A stretch of DNA of 17,619 nucleotides, from contig CAOKJJ010000100.1 of NCBI GenBank assembly GCA_948468465.1, positions 1-17,619 on the forward strand, written 5' to 3'. Positions 7,239 through 15,996 of this stretch are shown one piece after another. Source of the DNA: an uncultured Eubacterium sp. GTDB taxonomy: Bacteria; Bacillota_A; Clostridia; Lachnospirales; Lachnospiraceae. How positions within the stretch are numbered: position 1 is the stretch's first letter; each line of letters opens with the position of its first letter. Position numbers and translations under genes: made by a program. The notes below the pieces were generated by a model. The model had not been told where the DNA came from, searched no databases, and saw only the letters and a list, made by a program, of their open reading frames with translations.

Positions 7239-9203
7239 ATGACATACGATCATAAGATATTTCAAAATGGACAACAGCTCCTGGAAAGCTGCATTGACAA
7301 ATTGAATGAAACACAGCGGGGAGAAACGGGAGGAAACATAGCGCTGCACCCAACAGCGGTCATTATGCTTGGATTAAAAAGCAGGCTGAATACAAAACAT
7401 GTGAAGTCCACGCTGGATGATAACTGGAATAATGCCCGGTTTCTGCAATATTTAAACGTAGTCAAAACAGATAACGGATGGCAGTGCTACCAGCTTGTCA
7501 GAGTGGAAGACAGACTGGAACCAGATGTGCGTGCATGGGATTCCTATGTGTGGAAGTATGCAGGCACAGACTGGGAAGAAACACTCAATCAGGCGATTGT
7601 AACGATGCTGGAGACAGACGAGAAGATTTTTTCCGACCGGACGGTTATTAAAATGGAATATATTCTGGAAGCTTCTGAAAGCAGCAGTACGGAGTATGCC
7701 GATCTGTATAGGAATACTTCGAACGCGCTGCAGTCGGATGAGCGAAAAACGCTGTATCTGATGTTAGACCAGCGTCCGGGGGCTGACCGTGTGGAAGCTT
7801 CTGACGCGCTGCTGCAGTATCTGGCGGCGAAAAACAGCGTGTCGGAATTAGCAGGGACGATTTATTTGCTGAGCAATTATCTGCAGTCCGGACAGATGCT
7901 TGGAGATGGCCGGATCTGGCAAAACTATCGGCTGGCCGCTGATATCATACTGCTTGGCGGCAGCCGCATGGCGTCACGGGAGGTTTTGCAGAAGCTGTCC
8001 GGCGGATTTAAAACAGTGTCTTATGCCCTTGTAACAAAGCCTACAGAAGAAATCGCAGCGGCTTCTCTGCGGACGCTGATGCGTGAGATTTATCATATCG
8101 GGCAGAAAAATTTGTATCGGGAACTGCCGGCAAGTGAGATTTCCGCAAAACTGCAGATGGACCGGCATCATGGATTTGCGTTTTTGGAAGAGTTGTTTCA
8201 GCAGAAAATCCGGCCGAAGTTTCCGAAAGAAACAGATTGGAATTATTTGCCGTTTGCAAATATACAGGATTACCGCGAATTTATAAAAAGCCCGGGAATG
8301 ACAATAGATGCGGCCAATGTGCTTTCGTCGGGCGCGGCGGAAGCGTTTTTAAACAGCCAGTATTTGAGGCCAGTTGAGAGGTTTATGATCAATGAAAAAG
8401 AAATGAAACAGTGTACAGACAACATATCCCAGCTGCTGACAGCGCAGTTTGCCTGCTTTGAGCTATTATATCTGTACGAGCATCAGGATGAATTAAACCG
8501 TATGATTCTGTCAGAGTACCAGCCGGCAGGGATACGTACAAAAAGCAGCGTCTGCGCAAGGCTGCATGCACAGGCGGTTTACGAAAGCAAGCGTATTTTT
8601 TATAAGAAAATGAAACAGGCCGTCGCAGCGGAAATGAACCGGCTGATACAGCAGGCGGTTGATTTTCGAACCATGTACGAGGCATGCAGCAAGGAAGTTC
8701 GCCAGGAATGTATCGTTACAGGGGATGAGTCAGAGTCGGTGGAGAAATTTTACAGCAGAATTGCGGAGGAATATACAGGACAGCGTACGTTTTCAGATAT
8801 TTTTTGTGTGTCATATAAAAAAGAAGATCTGTTAGGAGACTTTTGGAATATTTATCTGGAGCTGATCAGGGAAAACGTGTATCAGTGTGATTTTGAACAG
8901 GAAGTAGATTACCGCATGGACGGTATGGATGAAAAGCAGAGGCATGCATTTGTAGAAAAAGAACTTCGAAAAAAGCTGGCTGGCAGCAGGAGACTGAAAA
9001 ACAGCATTGAAATGCCGATGACAAAAGCGGGCTGCTTTTATATGGTCCATGCAAGCGCCGACTACGCGAAAACACTGCAGCAGGCGGATCATGGGGAGTA
9101 TCTGTTGTTTGACCTGAACCGTACAGACTGTATTGAACAGCTGGAGATCTATGATATCTTAAAACCGCAGCAGCTGCATCTTGGGAGTGTGAGGGAGCCA
9201 TGA
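7239..9203 (+). CDS. unrecognised 654-residue protein of the tubulin-like/GTPase block
   Basis: I do not recognise this family. The ATG at 7239 has TAAGGA 9-10 bases upstream; the in-frame ATG at 7230 overlaps that site and is less likely. No signal peptide or membrane helix is seen, so it should be cytoplasmic. The first 280 residues alternate strands and helices (TAVIMLGLKSRLNT, KTLYLMLDQRP, AGTIYLLSNYL, ADIILLGGSR), which resembles a Rossmann-like alpha/beta fold without any glycine-rich GTP loop. The remainder is helical and charged. It could be a degenerate tubulin-like partner or an adaptor for the preceding protein; this is a guess from strand pattern and position. Its stop overlaps the next start by four bases (ATGA), so the two are translationally coupled. 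Confidence 0.85.
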   Translation: MTYDHKIFQNGQQLLESCIDKLNETQRGETGGNIALHPTAVIMLGLKSRLNTKHVKSTLDDNWNNARFLQYLNVVKTDNGWQCYQLVRVEDRLEPDVRAWDSYVWKYAGTDWEETLNQAIVTMLETDEKIFSDRTVIKMEYILEASESSSTEYADLYRNTSNALQSDERKTLYLMLDQRPGADRVEASDALLQYLAAKNSVSELAGTIYLLSNYLQSGQMLGDGRIWQNYRLAADIILLGGSRMASREVLQKLSGGFKTVSYALVTKPTEEIAAASLRTLMREIYHIGQKNLYRELPASEISAKLQMDRHHGFAFLEELFQQKIRPKFPKETDWNYLPFANIQDYREFIKSPGMTIDAANVLSSGAAEAFLNSQYLRPVERFMINEKEMKQCTDNISQLLTAQFACFELLYLYEHQDELNRMILSEYQPAGIRTKSSVCARLHAQAVYESKRIFYKKMKQAVAAEMNRLIQQAVDFRTMYEACSKEVRQECIVTGDESESVEKFYSRIAEEYTGQRTFSDIFCVSYKKEDLLGDFWNIYLELIRENVYQCDFEQEVDYRMDGMDEKQRHAFVEKELRKKLAGSRRLKNSIEMPMTKAGCFYMVHASADYAKTLQQADHGEYLLFDLNRTDCIEQLEIYDILKPQQLHLGSVREP

Positions 9204-9883
9204 TCATAGAACAGACGACGGAACAACAGAATGCGGACTATCAGATCCGGGAACTGGCGTGCAGCAAAGAAGCCGGCAGAATCCGGCTCCGTTGGAAATA
9301 TAAACAGACTTCGGATTTCCTGGTGTTTTTCTATGACAGCAGGAAAGAGTTTGATTTGAAACTGGCTTGTGCAAGGCTGGCGGCGGAAGGGTATTCCGAC
9401 CCGGAGCTGGCGGAGCAGCCGAAAAGGCTGCTGTCAGTTGATACAGATAGCTGTCTGAAGTTTGCATATATAAAACATGCGGAATTTCAGCGGGATGGCA
9501 GATGTTTTTCTTTTCCTGCAAATATGCTGAAAAAAGATCTGCCGTATGGAATTTGTGTATTTGCCTGTGTGTATGATACACAGCTGCATATTTTTCCGGC
9601 AGGCACACAGCACAATGTCTGTTATCTTCCGGTAAGAATCAAGGCGGAAATCCGTTATAAGACAAAATTATTTTCCAAAGATAAATACTGCATGTTTCGT
9701 CTGCCGTATCTGGAAGACTATCAGGATGGATGCATACGGTATTATGTAGAAGGAGTAACCTCTGATTTTCCGCTGCCGCAGTCGTGTCTTGGCAGGGAGC
9801 TTGTCATAGTCATTCCCAGGCGGGCGAAAGTCAGAATTCGTGTACAGGAAGAATACAAAAAATACTATTTGCCTTTGGCTTAG
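9200..9883 (+). CDS. unrecognised beta-rich 227-residue protein
   Basis: I do not recognise this family. The start ATG at 9200 overlaps the upstream stop (ATGA) and has GAGGGAG just before it. The protein has no signal peptide or membrane helix. It is rich in alternating hydrophobic/aromatic strands: GRIRLRWKY and DFLVFFYD near the start, a middle pair around YGICVFACVYD, and a second set beginning IKAEIRYKTKLF and ending VRIRVQEEYKKYYLPL. This looks like two beta-sandwich or FN3-like units in a row, but no diagnostic motif is present. Tight coupling to the 654-residue protein suggests the two products form a complex; the GTPase gene follows 17 bases later. Confidence 0.85.
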   Translation: MIIEQTTEQQNADYQIRELACSKEAGRIRLRWKYKQTSDFLVFFYDSRKEFDLKLACARLAAEGYSDPELAEQPKRLLSVDTDSCLKFAYIKHAEFQRDGRCFSFPANMLKKDLPYGICVFACVYDTQLHIFPAGTQHNVCYLPVRIKAEIRYKTKLFSKDKYCMFRLPYLEDYQDGCIRYYVEGVTSDFPLPQSCLGRELVIVIPRRAKVRIRVQEEYKKYYLPLA

Positions 9884-9900
9884 GAAGGAGTGGTTCTGGG

Positions 9901-11208
9901 ATGGAACTGACAGACTGCAGGTGTCCGTTTTGCTTTCAGCCGTTTAGTCCGCAAAAAGCGGCGTTTAAAGCAATGACGGTGTTTACGGAGCAGGATTTTG
10001 AAGCGGGGATGGAGGAAGAAGAGCTCGTTCTGAAAAAAGAATATGCACTGCAGCCAGACGAGATTTACCAGGCATTCTGGGAGCGGTATCCAAAGAGCGA
10101 GCCGGAAAACCGTTATAAGGATTACCCGGTTATTGATAACCTCAGCGACAGATTTTTAGATGGAAGGTATGAAGCGGACTCAAGCGGCTTTATCAACCGG
10201 GCGACAGACGCGTTTGGCGCGGTATCCAAAATACGGATCTGCCCGCACTGCCACAATCCGCTGCCGTTTGAGTTTGGAAAATATCCGGTCAAATATATAT
10301 CCATAGTAGGAATTACAAGTTCCGGAAAGACCGTGTACCTCTCCCAGCTGCTGCGCCAGATTGAAACTTTTTTTGTGAAAGCCGGGCTGACAGTCGTTGG
10401 CGTTTATGATGAGGTAGAACGGTTTTTAGAAAATTACAAAATACAAAAAAATGTGCCGCTGCCGCGCGGCAATGCAGCGGACGGGCTGATGCCGCCGCTG
10501 GCATTGAATGTGAAATGCAATAAGACGCAGCAGGTGTATACGCTTGTATTTTATGATATTGCCGGAGAAAACTGTGTCCATCCGCAGCAGATGGAAAAAT
10601 ATGGCCCGTTTATAAAAAATTCGGATGGATTGCTGCTAATGATTGACCCGGAACAGTTTTTAGGCAGTTTCACAGAGAATGGCGATCTGGAAAGAGAAGC
10701 GCATAGTCCGGATAAAGTGATCGCTGCCATGTGGAACGCATTTGTGGCATCTGACAATAAAGAAGGGCGCAGCCGCATTCCTCTGGCTGTGGCATTATCC
10801 AAAAGCGATACACAGACAGAGGTGCTGGATTACCAGTCCACTCTTTTTTCAAATATGAGTTATCAGGAATACACAGATCATGAGCTTCCGCTGAAAGATT
10901 TTGCGGCGGTGGATATGGAAGTGCGAAGGCTCCTGACTCAGATGAACCGCAATAAGACAGAGATTTTATGCAATAAATTAAACGAATGCTTTCCGGTCCA
11001 TGCGTTTTTTGCAGTGTCTGCGCTGAATGCAAGGCCGCAGGAACGCACAGGCATGCATGACGAAGACTGTTATATGCTGGATGAAGAGCCGGAAACGATT
11101 CGCGTGGAACAGCCGGTTTTTTGGATTTTGTATAAATTGGGCGTGCTTCCGGTAAAAGAAGCTGAGACAAAAAAGAAGCGTGGCGGGCTGCTGCGGAAAT
11201 TTTTGTAA
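9901..11208 (+). CDS. TRAFAC-class GTPase with split zinc ribbon (DO-GTPase2-like)
   Basis: This is a 435-residue protein. I start it at the ATG at 9901 (GGAAGGAG ends 10 bases upstream); the frame stays open back to 9784, but that part lies inside the preceding gene. The first zinc knuckle is C8-PF-C11 and the second is C114-PH-C117, with about 100 mostly acidic and helical residues inserted between them, making a split zinc ribbon. The GTPase core follows: Walker A G137-ITSSGKT-144, the switch II motif D219-IAGE-223, the base-specificity motif S300-KSD-303 in place of NKxD, and A371-VSA-374 as the G5 loop. All catalytic motifs look intact, so it should bind and hydrolyse GTP. The layout fits the 'double-GTPase 2' group found with GAP1 proteins. 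It is soluble, and probably switches or loads the membrane-bound GAP1-like partner encoded next. Confidence 0.9.
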   Translation: MELTDCRCPFCFQPFSPQKAAFKAMTVFTEQDFEAGMEEEELVLKKEYALQPDEIYQAFWERYPKSEPENRYKDYPVIDNLSDRFLDGRYEADSSGFINRATDAFGAVSKIRICPHCHNPLPFEFGKYPVKYISIVGITSSGKTVYLSQLLRQIETFFVKAGLTVVGVYDEVERFLENYKIQKNVPLPRGNAADGLMPPLALNVKCNKTQQVYTLVFYDIAGENCVHPQQMEKYGPFIKNSDGLLLMIDPEQFLGSFTENGDLEREAHSPDKVIAAMWNAFVASDNKEGRSRIPLAVALSKSDTQTEVLDYQSTLFSNMSYQEYTDHELPLKDFAAVDMEVRRLLTQMNRNKTEILCNKLNECFPVHAFFAVSALNARPQERTGMHDEDCYMLDEEPETIRVEQPVFWILYKLGVLPVKEAETKKKRGGLLRKFL

Positions 11209-11250
11209 TCGGGTTCCTTATAAAAAGCAGTCTGGAAAGGATGATATGTT

Positions 11251-13758
11251 ATGAAATTATATCAGGCAGGATATTTTCGGATCGGCGGACATGGGAGCGG
11301 TTCCGGCTGGAACCTTGTAGCTCCGTCCGTCGGCATGTCTGAGATTGCAAAAGCAGGATTTCGGGGCATTGCAGCCAGGCTTGTGGATTTGAAGCAAACC
11401 GCGCAGACGCCGCCGGAGGCTATGGGAATCTTTTGCCATGAGAGGTTTGTTTATCTGATGCATGTGAATTATGCCGCCTCCGGCGCAGACAGCCGGGGCG
11501 TGGCTTATGTGCACGGATACTGTTTTCATCTGGCGGAGTATTATGAACTGGCGACGCATCCTGAGATCTTATTTGGTGTGTTAAAAGAATCGTTTGATAT
11601 GGAGTACCAGCCGCAAATAACTGCTTACCCGGTCAGAGAGTCTTTGGATTACCGGAATATGAACGAACGCAGGCTGCTCGATCAATACCACCTGTCCAAA
11701 GAACAGTACAGAAGCCTGATTCTCGGCGCAATCTGCGCACTGGAAGGATATGACAGCCCGATGTGCGTGAAATACAGCAAAGCCAGGGAACAGAATCTGC
11801 AGACGTATCAGGATATCATGTTTTTGATTATGAAAGGGCTGCCCTATCATTTGAGGCAAAAGCTGCTGTCTTTTTCCTGGCACGGGATGCAGGCATCCAT
11901 TTGTTTTTCCGATCAGGTGCAGGGGACGAATTATGCGGATCTGGATCGGGGGATCTTTCAGTGCAGCGATGCCAGGCTTAAGGCTTATTCGTTTATAAAG
12001 CTTTATAATATGGAAGTTTTTTATGACAGAAAGGATATGAGGGAGCAGATCTTTCAAAATATTGCGCTGTTTATCCAGGAAGCTTATGCGGAACCTTTGA
12101 AAGACGCGGGATGTCCTCTGATAGAAGCAGGCTTTCAAAAACAAATAAAAAAAAATGAAGGCGGCATAGAGCCTGAGGCGGTAATGCCGTTGCTTCAGGA
12201 CTTTTTTAAACATAACATGATTTATGGCAGGGAAACGGCGGAATATTTGACGGCTCTGTTAGACGCAGTGAATCAGGGCGGGATTTTCATAGAAGATCAG
12301 AACCTGGCGGCTCAAATCAGTGCCGCGTACAAACAATATGCGGACGGAGCATTGCTGGAACCGGTGGCACTGCTGGAAGCGCGTGCGATCGTAAGGCAAA
12401 GCGGCGCACAACGTCAAAGAGAGAGCGGGTTTGCAAGGCTGCTGGAACTAAAGCAAAGGCATCCGGAGCATCTGTATCCCGCGGTATGCCAGTATCTGGA
12501 GCAACTGGACGCGGATTATTTTTCAGACTATTTCTGGAACCGGTTTTTGCCAGGGGAACTGACCTCGCTAAAGAAAGCGGAACGGTTTTTTAATAAGAAT
12601 GGACAGACATTTTCAGCAAAAGAGCACCGGTTATTTCAAAAACTGCTGAAAGAACTGACGGAGCATGAACTGAAAGAGGCGGGCAGTTTTGAAGAGATGT
12701 GCGCAGCAGCGCAGGTGACAGACAGAATCCGCCAGCATACGCCGCGGGAGGAAAGCTATCAGAAGCTGTGGCAGGATACCTGCCGGACGATGTGGAGTTT
12801 TTTTCAGATAGATTGGTTTGAAACGGGCAGTGTGCATTCGTATGAACAGTATGAGGTGAAGAAACAGTCTAGTCCGAATGCAAAGAAGGTCTGCCGGATG
12901 ATTTCATTGCTGGAAGATGCCAGACAGTGCACGGATGTGAATAAGCTATGGAATTTATTGTATGATACCGCGTCAGCTGTGGATAAGAAATACAGACTTA
13001 TGATCCGGCGTGGCATGCGGGAAGAATTTTTTGCCGGAACGAAACAGCTGGATGTCAGACAATTAGACCGTTCTCTGGTTTTCTTTTATGATCCGGATAA
13101 AAATCAGACCGATCTGGTGAAATGGATCAGCCAGTGGGCAAAGCAGCAGGATCTGGATTCATACAGCAGCATTTTCGCGGATTATGGCAGGCAGTCTGAA
13201 CTGCTTGCAGACGAGACACGCAAAAAAAATGTACAGCACTATTTGGCGGAGGCGTTTAAAAACAGAAAACAGACAGCTTACAACAATTTGCCGCAGTCAT
13301 GTAAAAAGGCATTGCAGATGGTGTATCAAAGCCTGGAACAAAAGACAGGCAGCACAGCCGCGGCTCCATGGATCATAGAGTCTTTATATAAGGAAACGCT
13401 TGGACTTTTCGTTCTGCTAACGCTGGGCGTATGTGGAATATGCCTGCACAGGTATGGAAGCGGAGAGCTATGGATTTCAATGACTTTTGTTATTTTTGCA
13501 GCAGTTGGGCTGGTGTTGTCCTTGATCATTCAGACGGTGACAGGCAAAGGCCCGCGCCAGCAAGCCGCCGTCATGGGATTAAACAGCGGATTGGCAAAAG
13601 TCCTGTATGTCTGTATCCTTGCGGCATTTTCGGCAGCTGCGTTTTTCGTGTACCGAATGGGCGGATTTGCTGAAAAAGCAGTTTGTTTAATGGTATTTTT
13701 GGGATTGTCTGCAGGAATGGTGTTTATCAGCGGAATAGCAAAACAACACGTATCATAG
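11251..13758 (+). CDS. GAP1-like GTPase-associated protein with four membrane helices
   Basis: This is an 835-residue protein. The ATG at 11251 has GGAAAGG ten bases upstream. The N-terminus (YQAGYFRIGGHGSGSGW..., then HERFVYLMHVNY and GVAYVHGYCFHL by about residue 95) has the conserved layout of the GAP1-N2 domain: a short strand, a Gly/Ser-rich turn, and a 'histidine/aromatic' strand pair. About 600 mainly helical residues follow. Four hydrophobic helices close the protein (about 716-735, 740-764, 784-803, 805-830), and the long N-terminal part should lie in the cytoplasm, where the GTPase is. GAP1 proteins were named for their constant linkage to GTPases; whether they stimulate GTP hydrolysis is not established by that. 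I assign GAP1 from the N-terminal pattern and the neighbour gene, so the family call is moderate. Confidence 0.7.
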   Translation: MKLYQAGYFRIGGHGSGSGWNLVAPSVGMSEIAKAGFRGIAARLVDLKQTAQTPPEAMGIFCHERFVYLMHVNYAASGADSRGVAYVHGYCFHLAEYYELATHPEILFGVLKESFDMEYQPQITAYPVRESLDYRNMNERRLLDQYHLSKEQYRSLILGAICALEGYDSPMCVKYSKAREQNLQTYQDIMFLIMKGLPYHLRQKLLSFSWHGMQASICFSDQVQGTNYADLDRGIFQCSDARLKAYSFIKLYNMEVFYDRKDMREQIFQNIALFIQEAYAEPLKDAGCPLIEAGFQKQIKKNEGGIEPEAVMPLLQDFFKHNMIYGRETAEYLTALLDAVNQGGIFIEDQNLAAQISAAYKQYADGALLEPVALLEARAIVRQSGAQRQRESGFARLLELKQRHPEHLYPAVCQYLEQLDADYFSDYFWNRFLPGELTSLKKAERFFNKNGQTFSAKEHRLFQKLLKELTEHELKEAGSFEEMCAAAQVTDRIRQHTPREESYQKLWQDTCRTMWSFFQIDWFETGSVHSYEQYEVKKQSSPNAKKVCRMISLLEDARQCTDVNKLWNLLYDTASAVDKKYRLMIRRGMREEFFAGTKQLDVRQLDRSLVFFYDPDKNQTDLVKWISQWAKQQDLDSYSSIFADYGRQSELLADETRKKNVQHYLAEAFKNRKQTAYNNLPQSCKKALQMVYQSLEQKTGSTAAAPWIIESLYKETLGLFVLLTLGVCGICLHRYGSGELWISMTFVIFAAVGLVLSLIIQTVTGKGPRQQAAVMGLNSGLAKVLYVCILAAFSAAAFFVYRMGGFAEKAVCLMVFLGLSAGMVFISGIAKQHVS

Positions 13759-13783
13759 AAAAATCTGGACAGGAAAGAGAACT

Positions 13784-14926
13784 ATGAGCAAAAGACGATT
13801 TTCAATAAAAATGCTGATCGGCAGCATTTTGGCAGGATTGCTGTACGGACTGGCGGGAGAATTTATATACCGGCAGATAGGACGTACAGCATCGCATGTT
13901 GTAACGACAGTTGTATATTTTGTGGGAATGTACTTATTTGTCGGCTTTGCCGTATATCTGATCGGAAAGATGGGCCATGCTTATCATGATGGCCCGGTAA
14001 ACCGCAGGCAGTGGGCGGTGGCATTTCTGCTGATGATCGTGCTGTCTGCCCTTTTTGAGTGGATTTATGGCAGGATTGGGACCGGAACAAAAGATCATGT
14101 TTCTTCGTATTTGTTTGTGATTGATAACTCCGGCTCAATGGGCAAGAACGATCCAACCGGCATGCGTTACGAGGCGATTGAAAAACTGCTGGAAAATAAA
14201 GACCCTGCGTTTGCTTACGGCATTTATCATTTTTCAGATTCGGCACAGCTGGTCAGGCCGATGGCGCCCGTCAGTGATGGCGGCCTGGGAAAGGACCCTG
14301 TCAACAGCGGTGGCACAGCGATCATACATGCACTGGATACAATTTTGCAGGATTTGGACCAAGGAGTGCTGCAGCTGGACAGCCACTGCAGAATGATCCT
14401 GCTCAGCGACGGATTTGCTACTGACATTGATGAAACGAGCCGGTATGACTGGATCCGCAAGTTGGAGCAGTTTGTGGACAGGGGCATATCTATCAGTACC
14501 GTAGGCATGACAGGCGATGCGGATACACAGCTGCTTATGCTTGCGGCGGACAAGACAGGAGGCAGGTACGTCAGCGTACAGGATGTGCAGCAGCTGGAAC
14601 AGGGAATGCGCCAGGCTGCGCAGGCAGAGGAAGGGATTCGGAACCTGCTCGGCTACCGCAGCGAGAAAGATACAGGAATTATTTTCAGTGGAGTGCGGAT
14701 CCTGTTCATCATTTGTCTGGGTATGCTGATCGCGGTGGAAAAAACTGTTTTATGCGAGCGATATTTAAATACGAATCCTGTATTGATAAGTTCCGCGATC
14801 GGAAGCGCGCTTGCCGGTATCTGCCTGGAGGCGGGCATGAATACGCTCGGGCTGCATCCGTCCGCTATGCGTATGGCCCTGTGCATGCTGATTGCGTTTA
14901 CACTGCTGTATGAGGATGCGGCTTAG
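13784..14926 (+). CDS. vWA protein with six membrane helices
   Basis: This is a 380-residue protein; AGGAAAGAG precedes the ATG at 13784. Three hydrophobic helices come first (about residues 9-30, 37-61, 73-95). A vWA domain follows with a complete metal site: D114-N-S-G-S118, T178 in SGGTAI, and D209 in LLSDGF. Three more helices close the protein (about 303-325, 329-350, 357-376). The positive N-terminus and the positive loop after helix 2 (KMGHAY...NRRQ) place both inside, which puts the vWA domain outside the membrane, as in the other vWA protein of the block. The architecture recalls Bat/aerotolerance-type membrane vWA proteins. It probably binds a partner in a metal-dependent way at the outer membrane face and may form the membrane core with the GAP1-like protein encoded 25 bases upstream. 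Confidence 0.93.
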   Translation: MSKRRFSIKMLIGSILAGLLYGLAGEFIYRQIGRTASHVVTTVVYFVGMYLFVGFAVYLIGKMGHAYHDGPVNRRQWAVAFLLMIVLSALFEWIYGRIGTGTKDHVSSYLFVIDNSGSMGKNDPTGMRYEAIEKLLENKDPAFAYGIYHFSDSAQLVRPMAPVSDGGLGKDPVNSGGTAIIHALDTILQDLDQGVLQLDSHCRMILLSDGFATDIDETSRYDWIRKLEQFVDRGISISTVGMTGDADTQLLMLAADKTGGRYVSVQDVQQLEQGMRQAAQAEEGIRNLLGYRSEKDTGIIFSGVRILFIICLGMLIAVEKTVLCERYLNTNPVLISSAIGSALAGICLEAGMNTLGLHPSAMRMALCMLIAFTLLYEDAA

Positions 14927-14985
14927 TGGATATCCGGGTGATGTTTTTAAGTTCCTAACGGAAAATCTGCAGGAGGGGATATGAT

Positions 14986-15993
14986 ATGAAAAAGATTGTT
15001 TATGTGCTGATGTATGGGCTGCTGCTTGCGGTTACCGTAACAGGAATGCTGGGCATCAGGCATTTTATCATAGAGGAAGAAAGCAGGGTACAGCAGGAAG
15101 CGGAAAAACAGCTGGCTGCCGAAAAAGCCGCGGAGGAAAAAGCTGCGGAGAAAGCCAGGCAGGAACAGATGGAAAAAACACGTATGGTTTTGGTCAGGAC
15201 ACTTCCTGTGTATCAGGAGAAAAAGATTGTAAAAATCAAAGCCGGAAGTGATACGGATATGCTTTCTTATGGAGATAAGGTTGTGCTGCAGGAAGAAGAT
15301 GAACTGTATGCAGCAATCCAGACAGAGAACGGACAAACCGGGTATGTGTGGAAAGACTGTATCGGAAAGCTTTCAGATAAGAACGACCAACCGGGGGATC
15401 TTATGCAGACAGAGGATCAGCGGAAAGTTGTTGTCATAGATGTGGAAGAGCTGCCTCAAAAAGATACTGCCGTGCAGGAAGAGGTCAGCCTGCGGACGGC
15501 AGCCAGGCTGGAAAAAAAGCTAAAAGAGCGCGGGTATGTCGTAGTGATGTCAAAAAGGTCAGCGGAACATGTGATCAGTAACGCGAAAAGCGCGGAATTG
15601 GCAAATCAAATCCAGGCGGATGCCGTCGTTCGTATTTGCGCGTTTGATTATCAGGATCAGGAAACAGACGGTACGGCAGTTTACTGCAGTGCGAAAGACA
15701 GCCGTTATCCGTCGGCCAGGTATGCGGCTGCCAGTAAAAAACTGGGAAAGCGTATTTTGAAATACTATACGAAGGCAACAGGATTTGACAGTGCCGGAGT
15801 TTTGGAAAGCGATGATTACATAGGGATTCGGCGCGGCAAAACACCTGTGGTTGTGCTCAAATTAGGAAATCTGTCTGATGAATCAGAAAAAAGCAAAATG
15901 AACAAGCCAAAGTTTCAGGCGAAGATGGCAAGGGGAATTGCAGATGGGGTGGATGCGTATTTTAATGACAACTTCGCATTGACAGCTGAATAG
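14986..15993 (+). CDS. membrane-anchored SH3 plus catalytically dead amidase-fold protein
   Basis: This is a 335-residue protein; AGGAGGGG lies 8 bases before the ATG at 14986. One N-terminal helix (4-24) anchors it with the rest outside. A Glu/Lys/Ala-rich coiled-coil stalk (30-65) follows, then a bacterial SH3-like domain (about 67-132, ending TGYVWKDCIG), and an N-acetylmuramoyl-L-alanine amidase (Amidase_3) fold from about 147. The fold is recognised by VVVIDVEE, LRTAARLEKKLKERGY, ANQIQADAVVRI and PVVVLKLGNLSDESE. Every key residue is changed: the DPGHGG zinc His is E155, the next zinc Glu aligns with Q164 (E165/E166 adjacent), the SIH His is C218, and the catalytic Glu of the LExGN motif is K292. 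It probably binds peptidoglycan without cutting it and may sense or tether to the wall. It is the last gene of the block. Confidence 0.88.
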   Translation: MKKIVYVLMYGLLLAVTVTGMLGIRHFIIEEESRVQQEAEKQLAAEKAAEEKAAEKARQEQMEKTRMVLVRTLPVYQEKKIVKIKAGSDTDMLSYGDKVVLQEEDELYAAIQTENGQTGYVWKDCIGKLSDKNDQPGDLMQTEDQRKVVVIDVEELPQKDTAVQEEVSLRTAARLEKKLKERGYVVVMSKRSAEHVISNAKSAELANQIQADAVVRICAFDYQDQETDGTAVYCSAKDSRYPSARYAAASKKLGKRILKYYTKATGFDSAGVLESDDYIGIRRGKTPVVVLKLGNLSDESEKSKMNKPKFQAKMARGIADGVDAYFNDNFALTAE

Positions 15994-15996
15994 GAA

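Noticed and set aside
9784..9900. N-terminal extension of the GTPase by 39 codons
   Set aside because: This part lies inside the 227-residue gene; the ATG at 9901 has a strong Shine-Dalgarno and leads directly to the zinc knuckle.
11581..12213. Long minus-strand open frame of 210 codons inside the GAP1-like gene
   Set aside because: Antisense frame caused by codon bias of the strong + strand gene; composition is not protein-like and no start context is present.
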